Positions 54,790 to 63,069 of a stretch of 64,000 bases of DNA are shown here, piece by piece. How positions within the stretch are numbered: position 1 is the first letter of the stretch; each line of letters begins with the position of its first letter. Source of the stretch: Rubrobacter calidifluminis (lineage in GTDB: Bacteria > Actinomycetota > Rubrobacteria > Rubrobacterales > Rubrobacteraceae). The stretch is from the NCBI RefSeq assembly GCF_028617075.1, contig NZ_JAQKGV010000008.1:62001-126000 (forward strand). Reading direction: 5' to 3'. The position numbers and the translations under genes are program-made. The notes under the pieces were generated by a model that was not told where the DNA came from, made no database searches, and saw only the letters and a list, made by a program, of their open reading frames with translations.

Positions 54790-55542
54790 CTGGCGCCCCG
54801 GCGGATAGTGAGCCTGGTCCCATCGCTGACCGAGGCGCTCTTCGCCTTCGGCGCCGGCGGGCGGGTCGTCGGGCGCACCCGCTACTGCACCCAGCCGCCA
54901 CACGAGGTCGGCCGGGTGGAGAAGGTTGGAGGGACCAAGAAGGTGGACCTCGATCGCCTCCTCTCGCTCGAGCCGGACCTCGTCGTCGCGGTGAGGGAGG
55001 AGAACCGCCGGGAGGACGTCGAGGCGATCGTTGAGGCCGGCGTCGAGATCTTCCTGGGCGAACCCGCGACGGTCGCGGGGGCGCTCGCGATGCTGCGGGA
55101 GCTCGCGCGGAGGGTGGAGGCCCCGCGCGCGGACGTCTTCCTGGGGCGTATCGAGCATGTGCTACGCATCCTCGAATCCTCGCGCCCGGAGCGTCCCCGG
55201 CGGGTCTTCGCCCCGATCTGGAAGAACCCGTACATGAGCGTTGGGGGCGACACCTACGCGGGGGACGTGATCCGGGTGTGCGGCGGCGAGAACGTCTTCG
55301 CCGGGCGTGGGCGCTACCCGCGGGTGACGCCGGGGGAGATAGAGGAGACCTCACCCGAGGTGATACTGCTCCCCGACGAGCCCTATCCCTTCTCTGCCGC
55401 GGACCTGCCGGAGTTCTACGCGCTGGACGTTCCCGCCGCCCGCTCGGGGCGCGTCTACCCGATCGACGGCAAGCTCCTCACCTGGTACGGTCCCCGGATG
55501 GCTCCGGCCCTGATGCAGCTCTCCGCGATACTGTGCCGGTGA
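54790..55542 (+). CDS. BtuF-like cobalamin-binding protein without a signal peptide (probable CTG start)
   Basis: A 250-residue protein of the periplasmic-binding-protein helical-backbone fold. The opening Arg-Arg-Ile-Val-Ser-Leu-Val-Pro-Ser-Leu-Thr-Glu is the canonical N-terminus of BtuF-like proteins. GTG 54808 would delete Arg-Arg-Ile and lies 27 bases from the nearest ribosome site. CTG 54790 is in frame and 9 bases after GGGAGGT (54774-54780). No signal peptide or ABC permease is present, so it is probably cytoplasmic, like many short 'cobalamin-binding' relatives. It follows meaB directly. The end overlaps the convergent CoA-transferase gene by 65 bases. Confidence 0.78.
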   Translation: MAPRRIVSLVPSLTEALFAFGAGGRVVGRTRYCTQPPHEVGRVEKVGGTKKVDLDRLLSLEPDLVVAVREENRREDVEAIVEAGVEIFLGEPATVAGALAMLRELARRVEAPRADVFLGRIEHVLRILESSRPERPRRVFAPIWKNPYMSVGGDTYAGDVIRVCGGENVFAGRGRYPRVTPGEIEETSPEVILLPDEPYPFSAADLPEFYALDVPAARSGRVYPIDGKLLTWYGPRMAPALMQLSAILCR

Positions 55543-56395
55543 GGCCGGGAGCACCCCTCACCCTGGAGAGCGGCAGGTCGCGCTCCCGGGCCCACCGCTC
55601 CCACTCCCGGGCGCTCCTGCGGGAGAAGGCTTCCTGCAGGGCTTCGTGGCTCAGTTCCTCGAGGCCGAGTTCTCCTGCGAGGCGGCTCTGGAAGTGGGGC
55701 TCGAGCGCGGCGAGGGCGACCCACCCATCCTGCGTACGGTAGAGCCCGTACCCCGCGAAGGCTCCCCCGAGGAGGCCGCCGGGAGCGGTCAGGCCGTAGC
55801 GCAGCGGTGCAGCGAAGGAGGCGGCTGCCTCCTGCAGCGGGACGGCGGCGAACGCGCCTTCTTCTCCGCCGCGCTCTCGTTCGAGAAGCAGCGCGAGAGC
55901 CGCGCTCACCGCCCTCTCGGCGCCGGCGAGGTCGGCGAGCAGGGTGCGCGGGAGATGCGGCGGATCGAGGAGCCCGAGGGAGGCCTGGTAGGTGAGGTCG
56001 TGGCCGGGGCGGTTCTCCTCCGGGGGCGGGTGACCGGTTATCGCGACGTGCGAGAGGCGCGGGTATCGGGCGTGCAGATCCTCCCACCCGAGCCCGAGGC
56101 GCCGCAGCGCGGCGGGCCGGCTCGAGGTGAGGAGGAGATCCGCCCCGGCGAGCAGCCCTTCGAGGCTCTCTCTGTCCTCCCGCCGCTTCAGGTCCAGCCT
56201 CAGCACCCGCTGCCCCGCCGTCAGGTCGCGGTACCAGAGCGGGCAGTAACGCCCGAGCGGGTCGCCTTCGGGCGGCTCGACCCTGCTCACCTCCGCGCCC
56301 ATCGAGTGCAGCCTGGAGGCGGCGACCGGGCCGGGGATGTTGAGGCACAGGCTCACCGCGCGCACCCCGCGCAGGATGCCTGCCGGAGCCGACAC
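55478..56395 (-). CDS. CaiB/BaiF-type CoA-transferase (class III)
   Basis: A 305-residue protein, shorter than the usual 380-400. It has the N-terminal Pro-Gly-Pro-Val-Ala segment and the catalytic Asp in Leu-Leu-Ala-Asp-Leu-Ala-Gly (about 158). The final residues (Arg-Arg-Ala-Ala-Ser onward) lie in the 65-base overlap with the BtuF-like gene and have weak coding character. The usual C-terminal domain may therefore be truncated. It starts 6 bases after the acyl-CoA ligase gene. Together they may activate a common organic acid. Confidence 0.75.
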   Translation of the reverse strand: MSAPAGILRGVRAVSLCLNIPGPVAASRLHSMGAEVSRVEPPEGDPLGRYCPLWYRDLTAGQRVLRLDLKRREDRESLEGLLAGADLLLTSSRPAALRRLGLGWEDLHARYPRLSHVAITGHPPPEENRPGHDLTYQASLGLLDPPHLPRTLLADLAGAERAVSAALALLLERERGGEEGAFAAVPLQEAAASFAAPLRYGLTAPGGLLGGAFAGYGLYRTQDGWVALAALEPHFQSRLAGELGLEELSHEALQEAFSRRSAREWERWARERDLPLSRVRGAPGLTGTVSRRAASGPEPSGDRTR

Positions 56396-56401
56396 GCCCT
56401 C

Positions 56402-58012
56402 TCAGGCTCCGGCGTACTCCCGCTGCCGGAGCACGACGCGGCGGATCTTGCCGCTCGCGGTCTTGGGCAGCTCGTCGACGAACTCTATCCTGCGCGGGTA
56501 CTTGTACGGGGCGCTCTGGCGCTTGCAGAACTCCTGGATGTCGCGGGCGAGCTCCTCGGAGGGCTCGTACCCTTCCCCGAGCACCACGAAAGCCTTCACC
56601 ACGCTCCCGCGGTCCTCGTCGGGGGAGGCTACGACCCCGCTCTCCACCACGGCCGGGTGTTCGATCAGGGTGCTCTCCACCTCGAACGGTCCGATCGTGT
56701 AGCCGGCCGAGATGATCACGTCGTCCGCCCTGCCGACGAACCAGAAGTACCCGTCCTCGTCGCGGTAGGCCCGGTCGCCGGTTATGTAGTAGTCCCCTCT
56801 GTGGGAGGCGGCCGTCTGCTCCGGCTGGCGGTAGTACTCTCTGAAGAGCGCGGGCATCCCCCGGCGCAAAGCGATGTCTCCCGGCTCCCCCGGAGCGCAC
56901 TCGTTCCCGTCCTCGTCTATGACCCTCACGTCGCAGCCGGGGGAGGGCAAACCCATCGAGCCGGGTCTCACCTCCACGCCGGGGAAGTTGCCGACGATGA
57001 GCGTGTTCTCCGTCTGCCCGTAGCCGTCGTAGATCGTGATCCCGTGCAGCGCGCGCCAGCGCTCTATGACGGCCGGGTTCAGCGGCTCCCCCGCCGAGAC
57101 CGCGTGGCGGATCTTCGAGAGGTCGGCCTCCTCCAGCTCCTTCGTCTTCGCCAGAAGCCGGTACTCTGTCGGGGCCTGGCAGAGGACGGTGATGTCGTGG
57201 CGCTGCAGCAGTTCGATCCGCTCCTTCGAGTCGAAGGGGCCCTCGTGGAAGAAGATCTCGGTGCCCCAGCTCCAGGGGCCGAGGATGACGTTCCAGATGC
57301 TCTTGGCCCAGCCGGTCCCGGAGGTGCACCACAGGCGGTCGCCCTCCTGCAGGTCGAGCCAGTAGCGGGACTGCATCCGCTTGGCGTGGGTGTAGCCGTG
57401 GGTGTGCAGCACGCCCTTGGGATGCCTGGTGGTGCCCGAGGTGTAGAGCAGGAACGCCGGCTCGTCCGCGGCGGTGTCTTCGGCGGAGAACTCCTCGGAG
57501 GCGGCCCCGGTGATCTCCGCGAAGCTCTCCCAGCCCTCGCGGCCTTCCCCGAGGAGTACTAAGTTCCGGATCGAGGGTGCATCCTGGCGCATCCTCTCCA
57601 CCTCCGGAGCACCGTCGGCGTCCGAGACGACCATCACCGCCTCCGAATGGTTCGCCCGATACTCCAGGTCGCCCGCGCGGAGCATCGGGGAGCAGGGGAT
57701 GGCCACCGCCCCGAGCTTCAGCAGCCCGACGAGCACCGCGTGCCACTCCGGAACCTTGCCGAGCAGGACCATCACCCGGTCGCCCCTCTTCACGCCGAGC
57801 TCGCGGGCGGCGTTCGCGAAGCGGTTCGAGATGCGGGCGAAGTCCGCGAAGGTGAGATGGCGCTCCCCGCCGCTCGTGCCCAGCCAGAGCATGGCCGGGC
57901 GTCCTTCGTCCTCGGCCCAGCGGTCGACCACGTCTCGACCGAAGTTGAAGCGCTCGGGGGTCTCCCACGCGAAGCCTGCATAGGTTTTCGTGTAATCACC
58001 GATGTTGGCCAC
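56402..58012 (-). CDS. AMP-dependent acyl-CoA synthetase/ligase
   Basis: A 536-residue adenylate-forming enzyme that makes an acyl-AMP and then acyl-CoA. The P-loop is Leu-Leu-Tyr-Thr-Ser-Gly-Thr-Thr-Arg-His-Pro-Lys-Gly (about 188-200); Arg replaces the usual Gly after Thr-Thr. Other marks are Tyr-Gly-Gln-Thr-Glu (about 330), Thr-Gly-Asp (about 412) and the catalytic Lys in Thr-Ala-Ser-Gly-Lys-Ile-Arg-Arg. The layout is like medium-chain acyl-CoA synthetases; substrate unknown. GTG 58012 has AAAGGAGGAG upstream. Confidence 0.9.
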   Translation of the reverse strand: MANIGDYTKTYAGFAWETPERFNFGRDVVDRWAEDEGRPAMLWLGTSGGERHLTFADFARISNRFANAARELGVKRGDRVMVLLGKVPEWHAVLVGLLKLGAVAIPCSPMLRAGDLEYRANHSEAVMVVSDADGAPEVERMRQDAPSIRNLVLLGEGREGWESFAEITGAASEEFSAEDTAADEPAFLLYTSGTTRHPKGVLHTHGYTHAKRMQSRYWLDLQEGDRLWCTSGTGWAKSIWNVILGPWSWGTEIFFHEGPFDSKERIELLQRHDITVLCQAPTEYRLLAKTKELEEADLSKIRHAVSAGEPLNPAVIERWRALHGITIYDGYGQTENTLIVGNFPGVEVRPGSMGLPSPGCDVRVIDEDGNECAPGEPGDIALRRGMPALFREYYRQPEQTAASHRGDYYITGDRAYRDEDGYFWFVGRADDVIISAGYTIGPFEVESTLIEHPAVVESGVVASPDEDRGSVVKAFVVLGEGYEPSEELARDIQEFCKRQSAPYKYPRRIEFVDELPKTASGKIRRVVLRQREYAGA

Positions 58013-58088
58013 GGCTCCTCCTTTTCTCTTTCCCCTGGCTGTACATTCTATACCTGCGGGGAAAGATGCATGCTTTGAGGCTGGAAGT

Positions 58089-58652
58089 TCAGCGGTTGCG
58101 GCTGGACTTCACGCGGCGGACCTTCTTCGGGTGGGCCTGGTGTTTGCCGATGATCGAGATCGTCCCGTCCATCTCCAGCACGGCGGTCTCGACGTCGGCG
58201 GTGGAGTCGATCCCGTGTTCCCGGATCGCCTCCTCCAAGTCCGCCAGGCTCACCTCCTCCCGCCGCAGGTTATCGTCGAGCACCCGTCCCCGGTAGACGA
58301 GCATGACCGGCTGGCGTTCCAGATGCCTCCTCAACCAGGTGTTGCGGGCCACCAGGTGGTTGAGCGTGAGGAGTATGACCGCGCCGAGGAGGCCGCCAGT
58401 CAGGCTGACGTCCGGACCTATCATGGCGTTCTGCACGACGTTCGAGATCAGGAGCAGCACGACCAGGTCGAAGGGCGTCATCTGTCCCAGGGTGCGTCTG
58501 CCGGCCAGGTAGAGGAACAGGAGCAAAACCAGGTAGACGATGGCGACCCGGATGGCGGTGAAGAGGATCGTCGCCGGATCGCCGAGCATCTGCGAGAGGT
58601 GGCCCGAGAGGGATCCGGTCACCATCAGTGCGGCTGCGGGGGTGCTCATCAT
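58089..58652 (-). CDS. DUF421/YetF-like membrane protein
   Basis: A 187-residue protein. Three membrane helices lie at about 30-105, with the Gly-Arg-Arg-Thr-Leu-Gly-Gln-Met-Thr-Pro-Phe-Asp motif (about 51-62) typical of YetF-like proteins. A soluble domain with Arg-Glu-Glu-Val-Ser-Leu-Ala-Asp-Leu follows. The C-terminus is strongly basic. YetF proteins are involved in spore germination or stress in Bacillus; the general role is unknown. ATG 58652 and 58649 are both possible starts. Confidence 0.85.
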   Translation of the reverse strand: MMSTPAAALMVTGSLSGHLSQMLGDPATILFTAIRVAIVYLVLLLFLYLAGRRTLGQMTPFDLVVLLLISNVVQNAMIGPDVSLTGGLLGAVILLTLNHLVARNTWLRRHLERQPVMLVYRGRVLDDNLRREEVSLADLEEAIREHGIDSTADVETAVLEMDGTISIIGKHQAHPKKVRRVKSSRNR

Positions 58653-58710
58653 ACGCTCCAGTGGCTCATTCTACGCCGGGGGGTGGATTTTGGGATAATG
58701 AAGCGAGTTT

Positions 58711-60201
58711 ATGGACTCGCCGGGGTTTCACCACCCGTCCTCCGCACGGCCCGCCCGAAGTGTGGGGTCCAGGGCGTCCTACGACGCGGTTATCGTGGGG
58801 GCGGGGCCGAACGGGCTCGCGGCGGCCGTCGAGCTGGCGCGGCGGGGGCTCCCGGTCGCGGTCTTCGAGGCTGCGGAGGTTCCTGGAGGGGGCTGCCGCT
58901 CGCAGGAGGTGACGCTCCCGGGCTTCGTGCACGATCTCGGGTCCGCGATCCACCCGCTCGGGTACTCCTCCCCTTTCTTCCGGACGCTGCCGCTCGGGGA
59001 GCACGGTCTCGAGTGGGTCCACCCCCCGGTCCCCCTCGCCCACCCGCTCGAAGGCGGGGAGGCCGTGCTGCTCTGGCGCTCGGTGGAGGAGACCGCCCGC
59101 AACCTCGGGGAGGACGCCTCAGCCTACCGCGACCTCATGAGCCCCATCACGGGCGACTGGGAGAAGATAGCGGGCGCCGTCCTCGGTCCGCCGCGAATGC
59201 CCCGGCACCCGCTCGCGCTCGGCGCCTTCGGGATGTATGCCATGAGGTCGGCGCGCGCGCTCGCGGAGGGTCTCTTCCGCGGGGAGCGGGCGCGGGCCCT
59301 CTTCGCCGGTTGCGCCGCCCACTCGTTTCTCCCGCTGGAGCAGAGGCCTTCTGCCGCCTTCGGGCTCGTGCTCGCGGCGCTCGGGCACGCGGCGGGCTGG
59401 CCGTTCCCGAAGGGCGGGGCGCAGAGGATCACCGACGCCCTCGTCTCCTGCCTGCGTTCCCTGGGCGGGGAGGTCCACGTCGGAAGCCCCGTGAGCTCCG
59501 TGGCGGAACTTCCGGCGGCGAAGGTCGTCCTGCTGGATCTGACCCCGAGGCAGGTGCTCGGGGTGGCCGGGGAGCGCCTGCCCGCCCGCTACCGCGCGCG
59601 CCTCGCCCGCTACCGTTACGGGCCGGGCGTCTTCAAGGTCGACTACGCGCTGGAGGGGCCGGTGCCGTGGGAGGCGCGGGAGTGCGCCCTCGCGGCGACC
59701 GTACACGTCGGGGGGACGCTGGAGGAGATAGCCGGGGCCGAGGGCGCGGTGGCGCGGGGGGAGCACCCGGAGAGGCCGTTCGTCCTCGTCGCCCAGCCGA
59801 GCCTCTTCGACCCCTCGCGGGCGCCGGAGGGGCACCACACCCTCTGGGCATACTGCCACGTCCCCAACGGCTCGACCTTCGACATGACGGAGAGGATGGA
59901 GGCGCAGCTGGAACGCTTCGCCCCCGGCTTCAGGGAACGCATCCTCGCCCGCTCGACGATGAACGCCGCGGAGCTCGAACGCTGGGATGCCAACCTGGTC
60001 GGCGGGGACATAAACGGGGGGCTGATGGACCTGGGGCAGCTCTTCACCCGCCCCGTGGCGAGCCCCGTGCCGTATGCCACGCCGGCAAAGGGACTCTACA
60101 TCTGCTCCTCCTCGACCCCGCCGGGGGGCGGAGTGCACGGTATGTGCGGCTACTTCGCCGCCCGCGCCGCGCTGCGAGACCTGCGGCGGGGTAGACTGTA
60201 G
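58711..60201 (+). CDS. Phytoene-desaturase-like FAD oxidoreductase
   Basis: A 496-residue flavoprotein of the carotenoid-desaturase/CrtI-like superfamily. The dinucleotide motif Val-Gly-Ala-Gly-Pro-Asn-Gly-Leu is at about 29-36, with Pro-Gly-Gly-Gly-Cys-Arg (about 58). The C-terminal motif Ser-Ser-Thr-Pro-Pro-Gly-Gly-Gly-Val-His-Gly-Met-Cys-Gly fits the family. No carotenoid genes are adjacent, so the substrate is unknown. The first 25 residues are Pro/Ser/Arg-rich and may not be translated. A GATAAT box ends 11 bases before ATG 58711, so the transcript may be nearly leaderless. Confidence 0.84.
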   Translation: MDSPGFHHPSSARPARSVGSRASYDAVIVGAGPNGLAAAVELARRGLPVAVFEAAEVPGGGCRSQEVTLPGFVHDLGSAIHPLGYSSPFFRTLPLGEHGLEWVHPPVPLAHPLEGGEAVLLWRSVEETARNLGEDASAYRDLMSPITGDWEKIAGAVLGPPRMPRHPLALGAFGMYAMRSARALAEGLFRGERARALFAGCAAHSFLPLEQRPSAAFGLVLAALGHAAGWPFPKGGAQRITDALVSCLRSLGGEVHVGSPVSSVAELPAAKVVLLDLTPRQVLGVAGERLPARYRARLARYRYGPGVFKVDYALEGPVPWEARECALAATVHVGGTLEEIAGAEGAVARGEHPERPFVLVAQPSLFDPSRAPEGHHTLWAYCHVPNGSTFDMTERMEAQLERFAPGFRERILARSTMNAAELERWDANLVGGDINGGLMDLGQLFTRPVASPVPYATPAKGLYICSSSTPPGGGVHGMCGYFAARAALRDLRRGRL

Positions 60202-60232
60202 GTGTAGCTGGCGGCGCTCTGGAGGTGTCGAA

Positions 60233-61408
60233 GTGGAGAGAGCCGTGGTCCTGGGGGCGGCGAGAACGCCGTTCGGCAAGCTCGGTGGTGTGCTATCTGC
60301 ACTGAGCGCGCCGGAGCTGGGCGGCGCGGCGATAAGGGAGGCCGTCGACCGTGCAGGGGTCGAGGACGAAGAGATAGAACACTCGGTCTTCGGCATCGTG
60401 GTGCAGGCTGGCGTCGGCCAGATCCCTTCGCGGCAGGCCAACCGGCACGCGGGGCTCCCCTTCTCGCTCACGACCGAGACGCTGAACCAGGTGTGCGCCT
60501 CGGGCCTGAGGAGCGCGGTCCTGGCGGAGACCATGATCCGGGTCGGGGACTACCGGGTGGTCCTGGCAGGTGGGATGGAGAGCATGTCGAACGCCCCGTA
60601 TCTGCTCGAGAAGGCGCGCTGGGGGGCCCGGATGGGCGACTTCGAGGCGGTGGACGCGATGATCCACGACGGGCTCCTCGACGCCTTCGAGCACGTGCAG
60701 ATGATCCGGTTCGGAGCCGAAGGGGCGAGGCGTTACGGCCTCTCGCGCGAGGAGCAGGACGAGTGGGCGCTGCGCTCGCACCGCAGGGCGGCCGCCGCGA
60801 CCGACGAGGGCCGCCTCGCGGAGGAGATCGTCGGGGTGAAGGTGCCCGGCAGAAAGGGTCAGACCACGTTCGTGGAGCATGACGAGCCGATCCGACGCGA
60901 CACCACCCTCGAGAAGCTGGCGAAGCTGCCGCCGCTCGAGGAGGGTGGGACCGTTACCGCGGGGAACGCCCCGGGCGTCACCGACGGAGCGGGGGCCCTG
61001 GTGCTCTCGAGCGAGACGTTCGCCAGGGAGCGCGGCCTCGCGCCGCTCGGGACGATCGTCGCCCACGCCAAGGTCGCCGAGGGCCCGCCGGACCTCCTGA
61101 CGGCGCCCGGGAACGCCGCGAGGCTCGCCCTCAGGAAGGCCGGCTGGAGGGCGGAGGATCTCGACCTCGTCGAGATCAACGAGGCGTTCGCCGGCGTCGC
61201 GATCCACTCCGCGCGCATCCTCGGCGTTGACCCGGAGATCGTCAACGTCAACGGCGGGGCGCTCGCGCTCGGCCACCCGATAGGCGCCTCCGGGGCGCGC
61301 ATCCTGATGACGCTCCTCTACGAGCTGCGCCGCCGGGGCGGCGGGCGAGGGCTCGCCGCGATCTGCTCCGGCGGCGGCCAGGGGGACGCCGTGCTGGTCG
61401 AGGTCTAG
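60233..61408 (+). CDS. Acetyl-CoA acetyltransferase (thiolase)
   Basis: A 391-residue thiolase. The nucleophile is C88 in Asn-Gln-Val-Cys-Ala-Ser-Gly. The C-terminal pair Gly-His-Pro-Ile-Gly (His about 347) and Cys-Ser-Gly-Gly-Gly-Gln-Gly (Cys about 377) is present. Enzymes of this length make acetoacetyl-CoA or split it. GTG 60233 has GGAGGT 6 bases upstream; longer in-frame starts run into the preceding gene. Confidence 0.93.
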   Translation: MERAVVLGAARTPFGKLGGVLSALSAPELGGAAIREAVDRAGVEDEEIEHSVFGIVVQAGVGQIPSRQANRHAGLPFSLTTETLNQVCASGLRSAVLAETMIRVGDYRVVLAGGMESMSNAPYLLEKARWGARMGDFEAVDAMIHDGLLDAFEHVQMIRFGAEGARRYGLSREEQDEWALRSHRRAAAATDEGRLAEEIVGVKVPGRKGQTTFVEHDEPIRRDTTLEKLAKLPPLEEGGTVTAGNAPGVTDGAGALVLSSETFARERGLAPLGTIVAHAKVAEGPPDLLTAPGNAARLALRKAGWRAEDLDLVEINEAFAGVAIHSARILGVDPEIVNVNGGALALGHPIGASGARILMTLLYELRRRGGGRGLAAICSGGGQGDAVLVEV

Positions 61409-61467
61409 CGTCGCCCCCCTCCCTCTGGCACAATGGGCCTGCAACCGTAGGGAGGGGGTAATAAGCT

Positions 61468-63069
61468 ATGCAGGATGCGATCTCGCGCCGGGGCTTCCTC
61501 GGGCTCGCGGGCGGCGGGGCGGCCGGGCTCGCGCTCTGCGGCCTGGCCGCGGGGCAGAAGCCGGCGGAAGCCGCGAGCGGGGGAGGTGCTTCTCAGGAGC
61601 GCTGCGGCAGGCCTGAGGTTCCCAAACGAGAGTTTCGGGCAGTCTGGGTCGCGAGCGTCTCCAACATAGACTGGCCCTCACGTCCCGGGCTTCCGGCGCG
61701 CCGTCAGAAGCGGGAGCTCCTCGATATCCTCGATGCCGTGCGCTCGCTCGGGATGAACGCCGTCATCCTGCAGGTGCGCCCGGCGGCGGACGCGCTCTAT
61801 CCTTCCAGGTACGCGCCGTGGTCCTCTTACCTGACGGGTTGGCAGGGGAGGAGCCCCGGCTACGATCCCCTCGCCTTCGCGGTGGAGGAGGCCCACCGCA
61901 GGGGGCTGGAGCTGCACGCCTGGTTCAACCCCTACCGGGTGAGCACCGGGTCGAGCCTGCGCGGCCTCGCGCCGCGCAGCCCGGCGCGTGAGCATCCCGG
62001 CTGGGTCGTCCGCTACGGCGACGGGCTTTACTTCGACCCGGGGATCCCCGGCGTGCGGCGTCTCATCGAACGTTCGGTGATGGAGGTGGTCGGGAGGTAC
62101 GACATCGACGCCGTCCACCTCGACGATTACTTCTACCCCTATCCGGTCTCCGGGGAGGGCTTCCCCGACGGCGGCACCTTCCGCCGCTACGGGAGGCGTT
62201 TCCGGAGCAAGGCCGCCTGGCGGCGGCACAACGTGGACCTGCTCGTGGGCGGGCTCTCCCGCCAGATAAAGCGCGAAAAACGGTACGTGAAGTTCGGGGT
62301 CAGCCCTTTTGGCATCTGGCGCAACCGCTCGGAGGACCCGCGGGGCTCGGCGACCAGCGGCCTCTCCTCCTACGACGACCTCTACGCCGACAGCCGCGGG
62401 TGGGTGCGGCGAGGCTGGCTCGACTACGTCGTCCCGCAGGTCTACTGGGACTTCGGCTACGGGCCCGCCCCCTACGAGGTGCTGGTGCGGTGGTGGGCAG
62501 AGCAGGTGCGGGGTCGCGGGGTGGAGCTGTACATCGGGCAGGCGGCGTACAAGATCGGGAGCGGCGGCGCCTGGGACGACCCAAACGAGATGCCCTCGCA
62601 CGTGCGCTTCGACCGCCGCCATCCGGGGGTTAGGGGCGACGTCTACTTCAGCATGAGCGACGTGCTCAAGAACCCGCTCGGGTTCCGCGGCCGCCTCGCG
62701 CGCGACCTCTACCGGCATCCCGCGCTGATCCCGGCGATGCGCCGGCCCGGCGGTGCTCCGCCTCACCCGGTGCTGCTGCGGGCGAGGAACACCAGGCGGG
62801 GCGTAATGCTCGAGTGGCGCGCCCGGGGGAGGCCGGATGATGCGCTCTACGTCGTCTACCGCTTCGGTGGGGCGAGGAGGCCCGGAGCCTGCGACCTGCG
62901 GGACGGGCGCAACATCCTCAAGGTCGTCCCGGCCGGCCGCTCCGGGACTCTTTCCTGCTTCGACCGGACGGCCCGCCCCGGGCGCCGCTACACCTACTGC
63001 GTGAGCGCTGTGGACCGGCTCCACCACGAGAGCCCGCCGGGCGGACGGGCCGTCATCACGGTGCGTTAG
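61468..63069 (+). CDS. Tat-exported glycoside-hydrolase-like (GHL10/DUF187) protein
   Basis: A 533-residue protein. Residues 6-30 are a Tat signal (Ser-Arg-Arg-Gly-Phe-Leu-Gly followed by a hydrophobic stretch). The catalytic-domain-like part (about 55-410) starts with Arg-Ala-Val-Trp-Val-Ala-Ser-Val and contains His-Leu-Asp-Asp-Tyr-Phe-Tyr (about 214) and Phe-Gly-Val-Ser-Pro-Phe-Gly-Ile-Trp (about 275). A fibronectin-like C-terminal domain follows (about 435-533). GHL10 proteins act on cell-wall-related glycans, but substrate is not established. ATG 61468 has GGGAGGGGG upstream. Its stop overlaps the convergent CDF gene by 4 bases. Confidence 0.88.
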   Translation: MQDAISRRGFLGLAGGGAAGLALCGLAAGQKPAEAASGGGASQERCGRPEVPKREFRAVWVASVSNIDWPSRPGLPARRQKRELLDILDAVRSLGMNAVILQVRPAADALYPSRYAPWSSYLTGWQGRSPGYDPLAFAVEEAHRRGLELHAWFNPYRVSTGSSLRGLAPRSPAREHPGWVVRYGDGLYFDPGIPGVRRLIERSVMEVVGRYDIDAVHLDDYFYPYPVSGEGFPDGGTFRRYGRRFRSKAAWRRHNVDLLVGGLSRQIKREKRYVKFGVSPFGIWRNRSEDPRGSATSGLSSYDDLYADSRGWVRRGWLDYVVPQVYWDFGYGPAPYEVLVRWWAEQVRGRGVELYIGQAAYKIGSGGAWDDPNEMPSHVRFDRRHPGVRGDVYFSMSDVLKNPLGFRGRLARDLYRHPALIPAMRRPGGAPPHPVLLRARNTRRGVMLEWRARGRPDDALYVVYRFGGARRPGACDLRDGRNILKVVPAGRSGTLSCFDRTARPGRRYTYCVSAVDRLHHESPPGGRAVITVR

